Below, piece after piece: positions 12,701-23,510 of a stretch of DNA of 64,000 nucleotides (the first letter of the stretch is position 1; each line of letters begins with the position of its first letter). Made by a program: the position numbers and the translations under genes. Under the pieces are notes generated by a model. That model did not search any database. It was not told where the DNA came from and saw only the letters and a program-made list of their open reading frames with translations. Source of the stretch: Chaetorhynchus papuensis (lineage: Eukaryota > Chordata > Aves > Passeriformes > Rhipiduridae); the NCBI GenBank assembly GCA_013396525.1, contig VWYX01000860.1, positions 186,984-250,983 of the forward strand, written 5' to 3'.

Positions 12701-12797
12701 GGTTAACTTATTGTTAATTTACAATTTATTGTTAATTTACACTTTACTGCTAACTTACACTTTGCTGGTAATTTACACTTTGCTGGTAATTTACAGT
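12701..12797. repeat. AT-rich 18-bp tandem repeat
   Basis: About five units of the type ggtaatttacactttgct follow each other at 18-base spacing from 12713. It stops 15 bases before the older LTR that begins at 12812. Confidence 0.85.
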
Positions 12798-12811
12798 TTC
12801 ACATTGCTGCC

Positions 12812-13830
12812 TGTCTTGGTTTGAAGGACAGGCATCTGCTAAGGAAGGCAGGAGCCTCCCTTGGAATGGAAAATTCCCTTCCCTCCGAATTATTATAATT
12901 TTGAAATTAAGGGGCTTTCAGGCAAAGATATGAGAAATAGGAATAACAGTTCTTTACTTGTGTATATAATGTGGCAAAAATACAGAAACACTGGTGTAAC
13001 CTGACAGAGTCAACTCAACGTTGACTACGTACAACTCAACACCCTGTCAGGCACGGTGGTGGCAGCAGCCCGATTAAGGGGTGGCTGCAGTCCTGTTGAA
13101 GTGATAGATATGGTTCTGTTGAAGCTGTGATCCTGTAGGAGGATCTGGTCTTCCTCTGAAGGTCCAGTGGTAGCTCTTGTCCTCTGGGAATCCAGCAGGT
13201 CAGAGCTGACTGCGGTGCTCCAAAGCTCAGATTATATCCAGGAAGGAATGCTCTGTTCCTCCCCCTGCCTGGAGCATCTCACAGTGGGATGATGGAATTT
13301 TATGGGCCATGCAGTGAGGCTGGATGGTCCATTTCCAGAAGATTTTCCTCCACAGGGAGTTATCAGGGATGTTGCTGTGCAAAGTGGACGCATAGAAAAA
13401 CCACACGAGCCAAATCCACAGAAAAGCAGCAAGCCGAGCGAGCTTTAATAATTTTCCGAGGTTTTTATAAGTCAGTTCACAAAGTGGACTAAGTGGCACA
13501 AGGTCATTGGTTCTTCGGGCCAGCCACCCCCCGAGGGCCTGACCCATTCCTAGCACGTAGCAGACAAGTGTTTTTCTAACCATAATAATAACTATCTAGG
13601 AAAACAACCGCAGGTGCAAGGAGTTTACAAAACTGTAACATTGTTTCACTTAGCACGTATGGGGAAGACAGAGTTCTCACAGAACACCAGAGAGCTGAAG
13701 AATTTCCCTGCTCAAGCTCTATCAGCATCAACACAGGGATGTGTCATGGATGAGACAAAGAACCCTGCCCCAGCTGGTTCTAACAGCTGCTGATAGAATA
13801 CAGACTTTTGGTTACACCTTACACTGTAAC
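12812..13830 (-). mobile_element. Older LTR (ERV), interrupted by a younger LTR at 13370-13733
   Basis: On the minus strand this reads as a retroviral LTR whose 3' end is at 12812 (...caaaccaagaca), with an A/T-rich polyadenylation-like region near 12950. Its 5' part lies at about 13734-13830, starting near tgtaaggtgtaacc. Removing the inserted LTR and one copy of the 6-bp duplication leaves about 650 bases. It resembles LTRs common in songbird genomes that I associate with ERVL-type elements; that class is a memory-based guess. The outer boundary near 13830 is approximate, and I could not confirm a clean target-site duplication. Confidence 0.7.
13370..13733 (-). mobile_element. Solo LTR of family 1, inverted, perfect 6-bp TSD
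   Basis: A 364-base element on the minus strand, homologous to 10540-10888, with terminal TGTTG/CAACA. It is flanked by CAGGGA at 13364-13369 and 13734-13739, a perfect 6-bp duplication. A TATA-like sequence (reverse complement of tttttataag) and an attaaa-type polyadenylation signal are present in the expected order. It lies inside the older LTR at 12812-13830, so it inserted later. It carries no internal viral genes. Confidence 0.92.
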
Positions 13831-13839
13831 CTGAGACTC

Positions 13840-15365
13840 TGCCTTTCCTCCTGAGCACTCACTCACCCTCTTGCCAGTGGCCAGGATCTGGTGCTGTCCC
13901 TGTGGAGCAGTCAGGGCTCCCTGCCTGTCTCTCCCCCGAGGGACTGCTCAGCACTGGGTGATGGAGTCAGAGCTGCCCCCGTCCCACAGGATCCTCATGG
14001 CAGAGGAGGGCAGGGTGCTGCTCTCTGGGATCATGGTGCTGCAAACAGGCATTTCACAGCCTGCTGCTTCAGCCCGTGCCTGTTTGGGCATCATTCAGCG
14101 TTCAGCTGTTTGCAGGGCACTGTTTTAAAACAAACAGAATAAAAAATGCTCCTGAATTTCCTCCCTGCCCAATCTGCCTTGGCCGGGAGGAGAGAAAGGC
14201 CAAGAGCCAGGCAGCAGCAGGACCTGCAGGCTTTGCTCCTGAGCCCTGCTGACCCCCTGTCCCCCTGGGGCTGACCACTTCATCCCTGAGCCTCATAACT
14301 TTGGCATCTTGTGTTTGAATCCCTGAGGCCTTGGTTGAGGGGACAGCAGCCTCCTTCTCCTGAGGACTTGCCAAGCTGGGAGCCCCCAGCTGTGCTGTGG
14401 ATGGCCAGATGTGGCCAGGTGTGGCCATGAGGAGACCTTGGAGCTGTGTCCAGCTCTGACCAGTCCTGCTGGGACTGATGAGGAGCCAGGGCTCTGTGAT
14501 ACAGTGGATGTCACCACTTGTGCTGTCCTGAGAAGTGACAGGGACACGCTGGCTGGCTCTGGGCTCCTGCACCACACCACGGGGTCCTGCTCCTCTGGAA
14601 GAGTCCTGAGCTCTGTGTCTGTAGCGGGGTCAGATTGCTGGGAATTCCCATCTGAGGAATGCTCTCAGTGTTGGGAACCTCAGCACTGAGAGATGCAGCG
14701 GTGACAGTTCCAAGCTGATGTTTCCCTGAAGCAGCAATCTCTGGGATGGGAATTTTGGGGAGGATTCCACTTTTTGTGCACTGATCTGACTGAGCTGTCC
14801 CTCGCACACCCTTGGCTTTACTGTGGCAGTTGCACAGCTCATTGTAGAAAAGGCACTTAAATGTGTGTGTGAGCTGAACTCTCTCTCTGCTCCTGAGCCA
14901 CGTTTTACAGGAACAGCTCCACAACCCCGTGGAAGCTGTGCCAGCAGAGCTGAGCACTTCCATGGTGCTCACGGTGTCTTTAAGGACAGGAAGTAACAAG
15001 AATCATTTGTTCTGCTGATGAAAAGAATATTTGCCTGTTTAAATATGCAAACCCTTGAGCCTGATACAAGACTGAAATGTCAGGAAGGGATAAGCTCCTG
15101 ATAAGCACGTTAGCGGGATTTATTTAGCGTGATGGCCAAAAGAGAAATTATTAATAAGTCAGGATCCAGACTGGGGAACTATTGGGTGCTCAGAATTAAA
15201 AATAAAGTGGGGGGTGGGGAGATCTGATATGGATGGAGGAGAGGAGGAAATCTTGGCACACCCACCATCAGGTCCTGCTTTCATAAGGAGGCGTGCTGTC
15301 CATAATCAGAACCAGCACATTCTTTGTCTTCCCTGTGCTCTTCCACAGGGGCACAGGATCTGGAT
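13840..15365. other. Intronic sequence, nothing recognised
   Basis: GC-rich to about 14700, then AT-richer to 15330. No coding exon or repeat family that I can name. The shorter stretches between the CR1 copies from 15418 to 20084 are similar. Confidence 0.55.
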
Positions 15366-15417
15366 GGGCTGAGATGATCTTTAATGTCCTTCCCAACCGA
15401 GCCACTCAATGATTCCG
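15366..15417 (+). mobile_element. Short CR1 3'-terminus remnant
   Basis: Contains gatgatctttaatgtccttc, then ccaaccgagcc and caatgattccgtg, matching only the last 50 bases of CR1. It is short and diverged. Confidence 0.65.
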
Positions 15418-16206
15418 TGCTCTGGGTCTGTTTTGTGCCAGCTGGCACAGGTTTCTATGTCTGACTCTTCCTGGCTGCTGAGTGCCTGTCATGGCTGATC
15501 CCACAGAGATGGAGATGGTGCAGTAGGACCCCATTAGGAGCTGTGGGAATGACTCCAGAGGGTGTGGGAGCAGCACAGAGCTCCAAAGTCGTGGCTGTTG
15601 TGCAGACCAGGGGTGTCCAGCCCTCTCCATGGTGGTTGCTGCTGGTGGCATTTCAGAAGGACAGGTAGGGATGTCCCCTTCATGCTCTGGGGGACATTTG
15701 TGTCCTGACCAGCCCTGAGGGGCATCCCTGGGAAGATGAGGGGTGGTGCAGCATCAGAGCTGATGGTGCTGCAGTTATTAAACAGACACTGAGGTCATCA
15801 GTCATTCTGAGCTCCTCAGACCCAGCGAGGCAGCACAGAGCAGGTCCTGCTCCTGCATCAGCCATGAATGTGCTCCCTAAGAGCTCAGGGCAGCCCTGTG
15901 TGCTCCAAATGATCTCACAGGGTGCTGCCCACCCCCACCTGTGCCGGGCATTGGTCAGGCCAGGGGAATTGTTCCAGTGGCTGCACAGAGCAGGCTGCTG
16001 TTTCCCTGCTGCTGTTTCCCCGCTGCTGTTTCGCTGCTGCTTTTTGTTGACCTTTTCTCCTGGGTGTGTTTTCCTGACCTGACGTCCATCCAAAGCAGAG
16101 CAGGGCCTGCCCATCCTGTGTGGCGCCTGTTCCATCCTGTGTGGAACACGGACACTGCACAGGGAGTCCTTTGTTTGAGGGATGGACAATGGTAGAGGCT
16201 GGAACC

Positions 16207-16501
16207 TGACAGGAGGGGGCAGCCGGGGGGGTTGAGCTCTGCTGCCAGGGAACAGGGACAGGAGGAGAGGGAACAGCCTCAGGCTGGGCCAGGGGAGGCT
16301 CAGGGTGGACATTGGTGGGAATTCCTCACTGAAAGGGTGCTCAGGCACTGGAAGGGGCTGCCCAGGGCAGTGGTGGAGTTCCCATCCCTGGGGAGGTGGC
16401 ACTTGGGGACATGGGGCAGTGGTGAACAGGGTGGTGCTGGGGTCGTGCTTGGACTCAATGACCTTAAGAAGGCTTTTCCAACCTCAGTGATTCCATGATT
16501 T
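16207..16501 (+). mobile_element. CR1 LINE 3'-end fragment (GGGGGCAGCC subtype)
   Basis: Sense CR1 with gacaggagggggcagccggg, then gaacagggacaggaggagag and the terminus ccttttccaacctcagtgat-like sequence. It shares this subtype with 58125-58508 and differs from the 4272 type. Confidence 0.88.
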
Positions 16502-17684
16502 ATGCCCAAGGAAGGACAGGAAGCTCAGGAGCCCTGTGTGCGACTCTTCCCTGGGGCTGTAGGGCACGTTTGAGCCCTTCCCTGAATGAGAAGGTTCTGA
16601 TCTCCATTGGCATTTCTTCACTTCCCATTTGGCCTCCCTGGCCTTTGCCTTGGCATCAGGGGAGCGGGGCTGGCAGGGACCTCAGCAGGAGGGACTGTGC
16701 TGCTGGGGCTGAGCTGGGCCCAGCTCTGGGCTGGCTGCTTGCATGGCCAAAGCTCCCTCCCAAATCTCCTCTGCGTGAGCTCCAGCTGCGGCACCAGCCT
16801 GGATAAAACAGCTCAGGGCTGTTGTCCCTGTGGTTCCATAAAATGCAAAAACACATCCCCAGCCAGAGGGTGGGACTCTTGTCCCCGGTGTTTAAGGCAC
16901 AGTGAGGGTGAGGTTGGGTTTTTCCCTACCTTGTTTATTGGAACTGTGATTTTAAACCCCCGTCAGTGCTCTGAGACTGGGCCGCAGCCACTTTTCCTTC
17001 GGGGCTGTTCTTCTAACACCTCTTTACTTCTTCACCCCTTTACTCCTCCCAGTCTGTGTCTCTCTGGATCTTGCCAAGCTCTGCCTGTGCCCCCCATCCC
17101 TCAGATGGAGAGGTGGCTCCAGAGGGCTCCAGGCTGGATTGATTAGAAGGGCATCATTAGGAAAATCAAATTACTGCTGGATAATTTCAGATGGCCTGTG
17201 GCAGCCTGGTTTTTGTCTGAATCCAAGTATTCCCTTTAGAACGCTGGACTTACTTGAAAGCCAGGGAACTCTGACCAGAGCAGGCTTCCAGAGGAATGGA
17301 GTGCTGCCCCCTCCCTGGGAATGGGGACAGCTACACCTAATGGGGTTTCATCTCCATTTAAAGCTTTGGTAGATTTTACGTTGGCACTGGGGGAAGGGAC
17401 CAGGCAGAAGGCACAGCTTAAGGAAATGTGGAAGTCTGGAAATGCTGAGATCTGTGCAGAGTAGATGTGGGAGCTGTCAGGAGTGGATGACACGTCATGG
17501 CACAGCCTGGGAGGAGGAAGATAATTCCTGTGGCCAAGGGTGGATGCAATCTTTGGTGCAGCCTCTGGGATTAGCGACTGCCGATCTCTCAGCATCAGCA
17601 GGATTTCTGCTCAGTGCTCTGGGGGGCAAAGCAAGCTGCAGCCTGGCTGCCCAGCTCCTCCCTGAGCTCTGTGTTCTTCAGGGC

Positions 17685-17905
17685 ATCACAGATCCAGAAA
17701 ATATCCTGGGTTTGAAGGGACCCCCAGGGATCATCCAGTCCAGCTCCCAGCCCTGCACAGACACCCCAACAATCCCACCTTGTCCAAACTCTCCTGGAGC
17801 TCTGGCAGCCTCGGGGCCGTGCCCATTCCCTGGGGAGCCTGGGCAGTGCCCAGCACCCTCTGGGGGAAGAACCTTCCCTGATCTCCAGCCTAAAACTCTC
17901 CTGAA
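17685..17905 (-). mobile_element. CR1 LINE fragment, antisense
   Basis: Antisense CR1 running from tcacagatccagaaaatatc through a cctcggggccgtgcccattc block and ctctgggggaagaaccttcc. It is the same subtype as 18992-19222, which lies 1.3 kb downstream in the same orientation. Confidence 0.88.
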
Positions 17906-18991
17906 AAACTTGAATGTATTATTGTGTCTTTCATTCAATTGTTTTCTTTCTGAAAGGGGCTACCTGGGGAAGGTCCCACCCACGGCACAGACATTCCCTG
18001 GCAGCTCTGTGCAAACCTGGCCTGATGTGAAGGCCAAGGAGTGAAGACTCCTTGAAGCCAAGGAGAGCCTCTGTTGTCCTGGAACAGTCCACGCTCCAGG
18101 CTGTCCATAAACTGCCCTGATTGGTGTTGATCAATGGGTTATTTGGGGTAGGGAAGGGTAGAAACCATCGGGGTTTGCCTGGTGCCAGGCAGTGCAGTTC
18201 CAGGTGGTTGATGGAAATGGCTCTGTGCCCCTGAGAACAGGTGAGAGGTGTTAATTGGGTAATAGAGTGGATCTCCTTAAATCCCTGGGCAGGAAGGGGT
18301 GGTTTGTAACTCTGAGCTGCCACTTTGTACCTCTCTCTGCTCTGGGAGCGCTCGCTGTGATTCCAGGTGATTTTTCTGTTGAGGAATCATGAGGCAGTAA
18401 ATGCTGGGATATCCCCTTCCTGTTACTGAGACAGACAATAAACATCCTAATCTCACTCGCTGCTCTGAAGAGTGGATTTACAGCTGTGTGCTGAGCAGAA
18501 AACAAACGATCAGAGGATTGAAAGCAGGCTCTGCAGCAGGCGAACACGCGTTGGAGCAGAGCTGGGGTTTTGTGCTGTTTTGTCTTTTGAATTTGGCTGA
18601 CTTGATTAATCCAGCCTGATGTGTGCCAAGCTGTTCAGCAGCAACTCAGCCCTGCTTCCCCTTCCCCCAGCTCCCCTGCTCAGCCTTCCTTTGTTTCGGG
18701 ATGGTTTCTTACATCAAACAGGAACTGCAAAGATTCAGGTGAAAAAATGTCCTCCGTAAATACATTGGTTTGTGGGTTTCCTTGCAGGTTCTTGTGTTTG
18801 CAGGCTTGGGCTTTAGGTAGAATAAAGATCCTGGACCCAAAAACGTGGTGGTGCTCACAGTCCAGGAGCTGTCACCTCTGCAGCCATGCAGAGCCTGTGT
18901 CCCTGGAGGAGGGGCTGGGGAGGATGTTGGAGTTGGTTTGTGCAGGGGCTGCTTCAGTCATCAGCTCCTCAGTGTTCTGAAGTGAGGAAAA

Positions 18992-19222
18992 TGTCCTGGA
19001 ATGTCCTGAGCTGGAAGGGACCCCCAGGATCACCCAGCCCAGCTCCTGGCCCTGCCCAGACACCCCAACAACCCCACCCTGGGCATTCCTGGCAGTGCTG
19101 TCCAAACGCTCCTGGAGCTCTGGCAGCCTCGGGGCCGTGCCCATTCCCTGGGGAGCCTGGGCAGTGCCCAGCACCCTCTGGGGGAAGAACCTTCCCCTGA
19201 TCTCCAACCTAAACCTCTCCCT
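18992..19222 (-). mobile_element. CR1 LINE fragment, antisense
   Basis: Contains gtcctgagctggaagggacc, cagacaccccaacaacccca, and the same cctcggggccgtgcccattc and ctctgggggaagaaccttcc blocks as 17685-17905. It could be an independent insertion or part of a local duplication. Confidence 0.88.
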
Positions 19223-20084
19223 TTGTGCCTGAGCCTTGAACCAAGGACAGAGGAAACCCCTTTTTTCCCCTGTTTAAGGCCAAGAACATTTCTCAATGAG
19301 ACCTCGGTGAGATCCTTAAATAAAACCCAGTGCTGAACAAGGGGAGGTTTTCCCCAGCTGCCTCAGACTTGGAGAGTTTTGTGAGCGTGATTTAATGGAA
19401 CATATTCAAGCATGATTTAATGGGACATAAAATGCCTCTTTGATATCCCACTGATCTAAAGGAGAGACAAAACTCTAAGGTGGCTCTTTCTTTCCGCTAT
19501 TGATTCACGATATTTGGATATAAATCCTACGAGCAGGTGCCAGCCGAGGTTTAACTGGGGAGAGCAGGACTTAGTGGGGGAAATGTAATTGTGTAACTTG
19601 CACTGATTCATTTCCAGGTGCTGGCAGGGGCTCTGTGCTGGGCCAGGGGGTGTTTCTCACCTGGCAAAGCAGGGATGGGGAGGGATCACCTGCAGCCTCC
19701 CTCAGTTTTCTCCAGGCAGGCCCTGTTGCCAGCTGGCCCAGGGCCCATGTCCTGCAGATGTGCAGCACCCCTGCCTTGGGGCCGGCTGCAGCTGTGGCTG
19801 GAGAGCAGTGGCTCCATGGGCAGGGAGAGCCTTCTGAGGCAGCCTTGGGTACTGATGGAATGATGAACATGGGCTAAATGAAACACCAAATAATGGGCTG
19901 GGCCTTACCTGGGTAGCTGATCAGTGACACTGGGATGTATCGTGGTGGTCTGTCCCTTGTATTTAATTTGAATTTAAAAGTTTTGAAGTGTTTGGAGCAT
20001 CCCCTTGAACATTCAGCTTCCTGGGAGAAGCCTCGCTTTGGGCTGCCCAGGGACAGCATGAGCAGGTTTGAAATAAAACCTGAG

Positions 20085-20358
20085 ATTCACAGAATCCCAG
20101 AGTGCTTTGGGTTGAAGGGATCTTGTCCCAGGCAGGGACACCTTCCCCTGTCCCAGGCTGCTCCAAGCCCTGTCCAGCCTGGCCTTGGGCACTGCCAGGG
20201 ATCCTGGGGCAGCCACAGCTGCTCTGGGCACCCTGTGCCAGGGCTTCCCCACCCTCCCAGGGAAGAATTTCTTTCCAATATGACCCTCTTTGAGCTTAAA
20301 ACCATTCCCCCTTATCCTAGCACTGCTTGTCCTTGCAAAAATTCCCTCTCCAGCCTTC
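20085..20358 (-). mobile_element. CR1 LINE fragment, antisense
   Basis: Begins ttcacagaatcccagagtgc and continues with gcagggacaccttcccctgt, a gcctggccttgggcactgcc block, and further into CR1 (gaagaatttctttccaatat). It extends farther toward the CR1 coding side than most copies here. Confidence 0.9.
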
Positions 20359-20857
20359 CCGTAGGCCCCCGTTAGGCACTGGAAGGGGCTCTAAGGTCTC
20401 ACTGCATTCTGAAGTATTTTGGCCTGGGATCTGAATTCCAAAGGCCTTGGCTGGCACACAGCCAAAGGCTGAGGGGGATAACTGTGGGCAGAGGGTGTCA
20501 GGTGAGGTTTGGAGCATTGCTTGGGACTGTCCCTGAGCCCCTGGAGCTCCTGCTGGCACCTGGGCTCGATGCTGGGTTCTCTGTGCTGCTCCTCAGGGTT
20601 GTGCTTGAAACACTGAAGGCAGCAGGAATTGCCCATCTTTTGCCTTCCCACCTCTGCAGGAAAGGCCTCTCAGGGTGGGCAGGGTGCTGCTCCTGGGGGT
20701 GCAGGAGGGTGCAGGTGAGGAGGGAGGTGTGGGGGTTGCAGCCTCACCTGTCCCGGCACTGCTGACCCGCGGTGAGTCCTCCCTGAAGGGTCTGAGTGTT
20801 CCCAGAGTAAAGCAGCCACTCCTGTGCCTCTGCCTGCACATGGGCACAGGGACAAAG

Positions 20858-21035
20858 CATCCAGATCAGCCCCTTTGCTATGAAAAATGCTGAAAAGAAA
20901 AACCCCAAACCACCCAACACCCCAAACCCCAGCACTCCCCCCACCCCCTGTGTCCTCACCATTCCTGCTGTTTCCCACAGCTGCTCCCCGGCCTTTCCAG
21001 TGATGTTTGAGCTCAAGGGTTGCTCTGCCCTTTTT
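20858..21035. repeat. Local direct duplication, copy 1
   Basis: About 180 bases around gaaaaatgctgaaaag, aaaaccccaaaccacccaac and tccagtgatgtttgagctca are repeated in the same orientation, about 1.75 kb downstream at 22606-22785, with small differences. It is not a CR1 or LTR that I recognise. It may be a short segmental duplication or two copies of an unrecognised repeat. Confidence 0.8.
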
Positions 21036-22605
21036 CCCTCCCTGCCCCAGGAGAGCCCAGCAGCTCCAGGTGTTTTCCTGCACACTTCAAGGGGTATTTG
21101 CTGGCTTGTCCACAGGGAGGAGCCTGGTGGAGCCAGAGGCTGCAGCAGAGCATCCCTCACTCCACAGCTTCTGCCACCAGCACTGAAGGGACCCCATGGG
21201 AGGAACACAACGAACTTGATGCGAATTTGGTTTAAAATTGCTGCTTTCCCACCCCTGTGGGGGCAGCCAAAGCCCCCAGAGCAGGGTGTTTATGCAAAGC
21301 CTCTCCTGCCCTTGAGGAACTGGGGCTTTGTGCCCCCAACACTGCGGGGTTTGCCTTTCCCAGTCCTCCTTCCAGGCTTCTCTCCTCTCCCTGGATCTCT
21401 GTCCGCCTGTCCTCGGCACTGGGGAAGGAGAACCCTGATAGGAGTGGTGCAGGGAGAATGCCAATGAGCAGGAGATGAACCTCAAAGAGCTGGGTTTGGA
21501 TTTGCCTCCAAAGCTCTTTGATCACAGGCTGAGCTCTTTATCCCCTGCAGCATTCCTTGGGGGAAGGCTGCCCCGATGTGAGCAATGATTAAAAGGAAAT
21601 GCTCCTGCTCCTGTGACAACCTTGTCTTCATCGGAGCAGGTATCAACATCTACAAAAAGCTGGTTTTAATGTCTGAGCCAGTATACTTTGACTTTCTTGG
21701 CAGGATTTCAGGGTCCCTTGTCACTTTGCCCCATCATGACCGTTCTTTCATTCATTTTAAAGAAAGAGTTTCCCTTTGGAAGAGCCTTTTCAGTGTTTGG
21801 TTGCCTTCTGTCGAGCTCTTGGCCTGCTGGAGGGAAGGCAATAGTTAAATCAAGAAACACAACCATGTTTTCACCCAGCAAACTTGTTTAACTAAAGGAG
21901 ATTCGTAAAGAAAACTGTGTTTCTGTGGAAGTCTTTGTCTCCCAAGTCTCGTTTTGGAGTCTGAAGAACGCCTGCTGTTGCCTGAGAAACACCCAGGACA
22001 ATGCAGTGCAGAGGCATTGCTGGGGAGTTGAGGAGCTGCTGGGATGTCACTCTGCCTTTGGTTTTTCTCTGCTGATCTGGGCAGGGTTTGCTCTGTTCAC
22101 ACTCATTGTAATTCTGAGAACTCTGCTTCCATGTCTGATCTGTCATGGATGTGGGGAGGGCGTGGGGAGGCTCCTTATCTCCTTCTCCCCATGGATTTAG
22201 CGTAGGGGAAGCTGGAGAGTTGAATTAAATTGTTGGAAGTGGTTCAGGATCTCCCGTTTGCCTTCCACAGTTGCTCTGTTAAGAGGAGGTGTCTGGTTGG
22301 GATGAAACGTGGCAGGGGAGCAGCACCCACGTCCCTGTGCTCCCTGCAGAGCTGGGGGTCACCTGGAACACCCCTTCCCTGGGAGCTGCCCCAGCCCTGC
22401 TCCAGGGGTGTCCCTCTCTCCGGGTCCGGTGTGTCCGTGGGACAGGGACCTGCTGCTTGCCAGGGATGGCGCTGGTGGAAACCTGGGAGCTCAGGCTTTT
22501 GTCCTGCTCTGAAGAGTGTGTGAGCAGAGAGCCAGCCCCAAACCCTGCCTGAGTTCAGGAAACCGAAGGGGTGATCACCAGTGTTTGGGTTTAACCACCC
22601 TGGCT

Positions 22606-22785
22606 GTGGGGTACAAAGACACCAGGTCACATGAAAAATGCTTAAAAGAAAAACCCCAAACCACTCAACACCCCAAACCCCACCACTTCCCACCCCGTGC
22701 CCTCACCATTCCCACTGTTCCCAACAGCTTCTCCCATGGCCTTTCCAGTGATGTTTGAGCTCAAGGTTGCTCTCCCCTTTTCCCC
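22606..22785. repeat. Local direct duplication, copy 2
   Basis: Second copy of the 20858-21035 sequence in the same orientation. The most conserved parts are aaaagaaaaaccccaaacca and ggcctttccagtgatgtttg. Similarity fades on both sides. Confidence 0.8.
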
Positions 22786-23192
22786 TCTGCTTCAGAGACA
22801 GGAGTGTGCTCAAAAGTATCTGCTGAGAGAGCAAAAACATTTATTGAGACTGTTTAACCAAGGCTCATTTTATGTTCATTTCTTTCCAAAGCAAATGGGA
22901 AGAAAATCCCAAGTGCTGTTTAAGCACGAGGCTCATTTCTGAGCACCTGGAAACCTTGGGGCAGAGTGGGACTGGGGAGTTTCCCTTGAACTGCTGAAGG
23001 CCTCTGCTGTCTTCTGGAGGCCACTCTTGGTCCTGCCCACCAGCACAGGAGCACAGCCTGGGCTGGGTGAGCTCTGGCAGTGCTCTCTGAGCCCGGGGAT
23101 GCTCTGCTCTGCTGCTGTCTGCTCCCAGCAGCAGGGATTTGGCTTTGCAGGCAGTGGGGGTCCCTGGCTGTGCTCAGCTGGGAGGTGGCAGC

Positions 23193-23278
23193 CGCGTGCA
23201 TTTCCCGCCTGCATTTCCCGCGTGCATTTCCCGCGTGCATTTCCCGCGTGCATTTCCCGCGTGCATCTCCCGTGTGCC
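23193..23278. repeat. 13-bp CpG-rich tandem repeat upstream of exon A
   Basis: Six consecutive units of the type gtgcatttcccgc (one with ctgcat, the last with gtgcatctcccgt). It ends 65 bases before the acceptor of exon A. Each unit has CpG at its junction, unusual in this CpG-poor intron. Confidence 0.92.
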
Positions 23279-23343
23279 TGGCTGGAAGTGCTGCCCCCTG
23301 AGCTCTGCTGACCCCGTGCCTCTCTCTGCCCTTCGTGTTGCAG

Positions 23344-23510
23344 GTGCAAAGAGCTGAAATACGGGAAGGACCTTCCGCAGATCTCCATCATCTTCATCTT
23401 CGTGAACGAGGCGCTGTCGGTGATCCTGCGCTCGGTGCACAGCGCCGTCAACCACACCCCCGCGCCCCTGCTGAAGGAGATCATCCTGGTGGACGACAAC
23501 AGCGATGAGG
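23344..23510 (+). CDS. GALNT17: GALNT17 internal exon A (start of catalytic GT-A domain)
   Basis: Internal coding exon of a polypeptide GalNAc-transferase-family protein (CAZy GT27), a type II Golgi membrane enzyme family that uses UDP-GalNAc. The first base completes a split codon (Lys expected). Then come 55 full codons opening with CKELKYGKDLPQ and containing IIFIFVNEALSVILRS, HSAVNHTP and IILVDDNSDE, and the last base starts a split Glu codon. The VNEA and VDDNSD segments are the N-terminal strands and nucleotide-binding part of the GT-A fold. A possible N-glycosylation sequon N-H-T is at 23450-23458, but the following Pro would weaken it. The acceptor is a pyrimidine tract ending in cag at 23341-23343, and the donor is gtgagc at 23511. 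Third codon positions are almost all G or C. The residues match GALNT17 better than GALNT8, GALNT9 or GALNT18 as I remember them, at roughly residues 141-197 of about 598. GALNT17 shows little classical mucin-type activity and has been linked to membrane trafficking; this is literature knowledge and is not visible in the sequence. Confidence 0.93.

Larger units (their letters stand above)
20359..23192. other. Intronic sequence upstream of exon A
   Basis: Apart from the direct duplication pair at 20858 and 22606, I see no named repeat. No upstream GALNT17 exon (the segment before the TKCKEL junction) is visible here or anywhere to the left. Confidence 0.6.
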
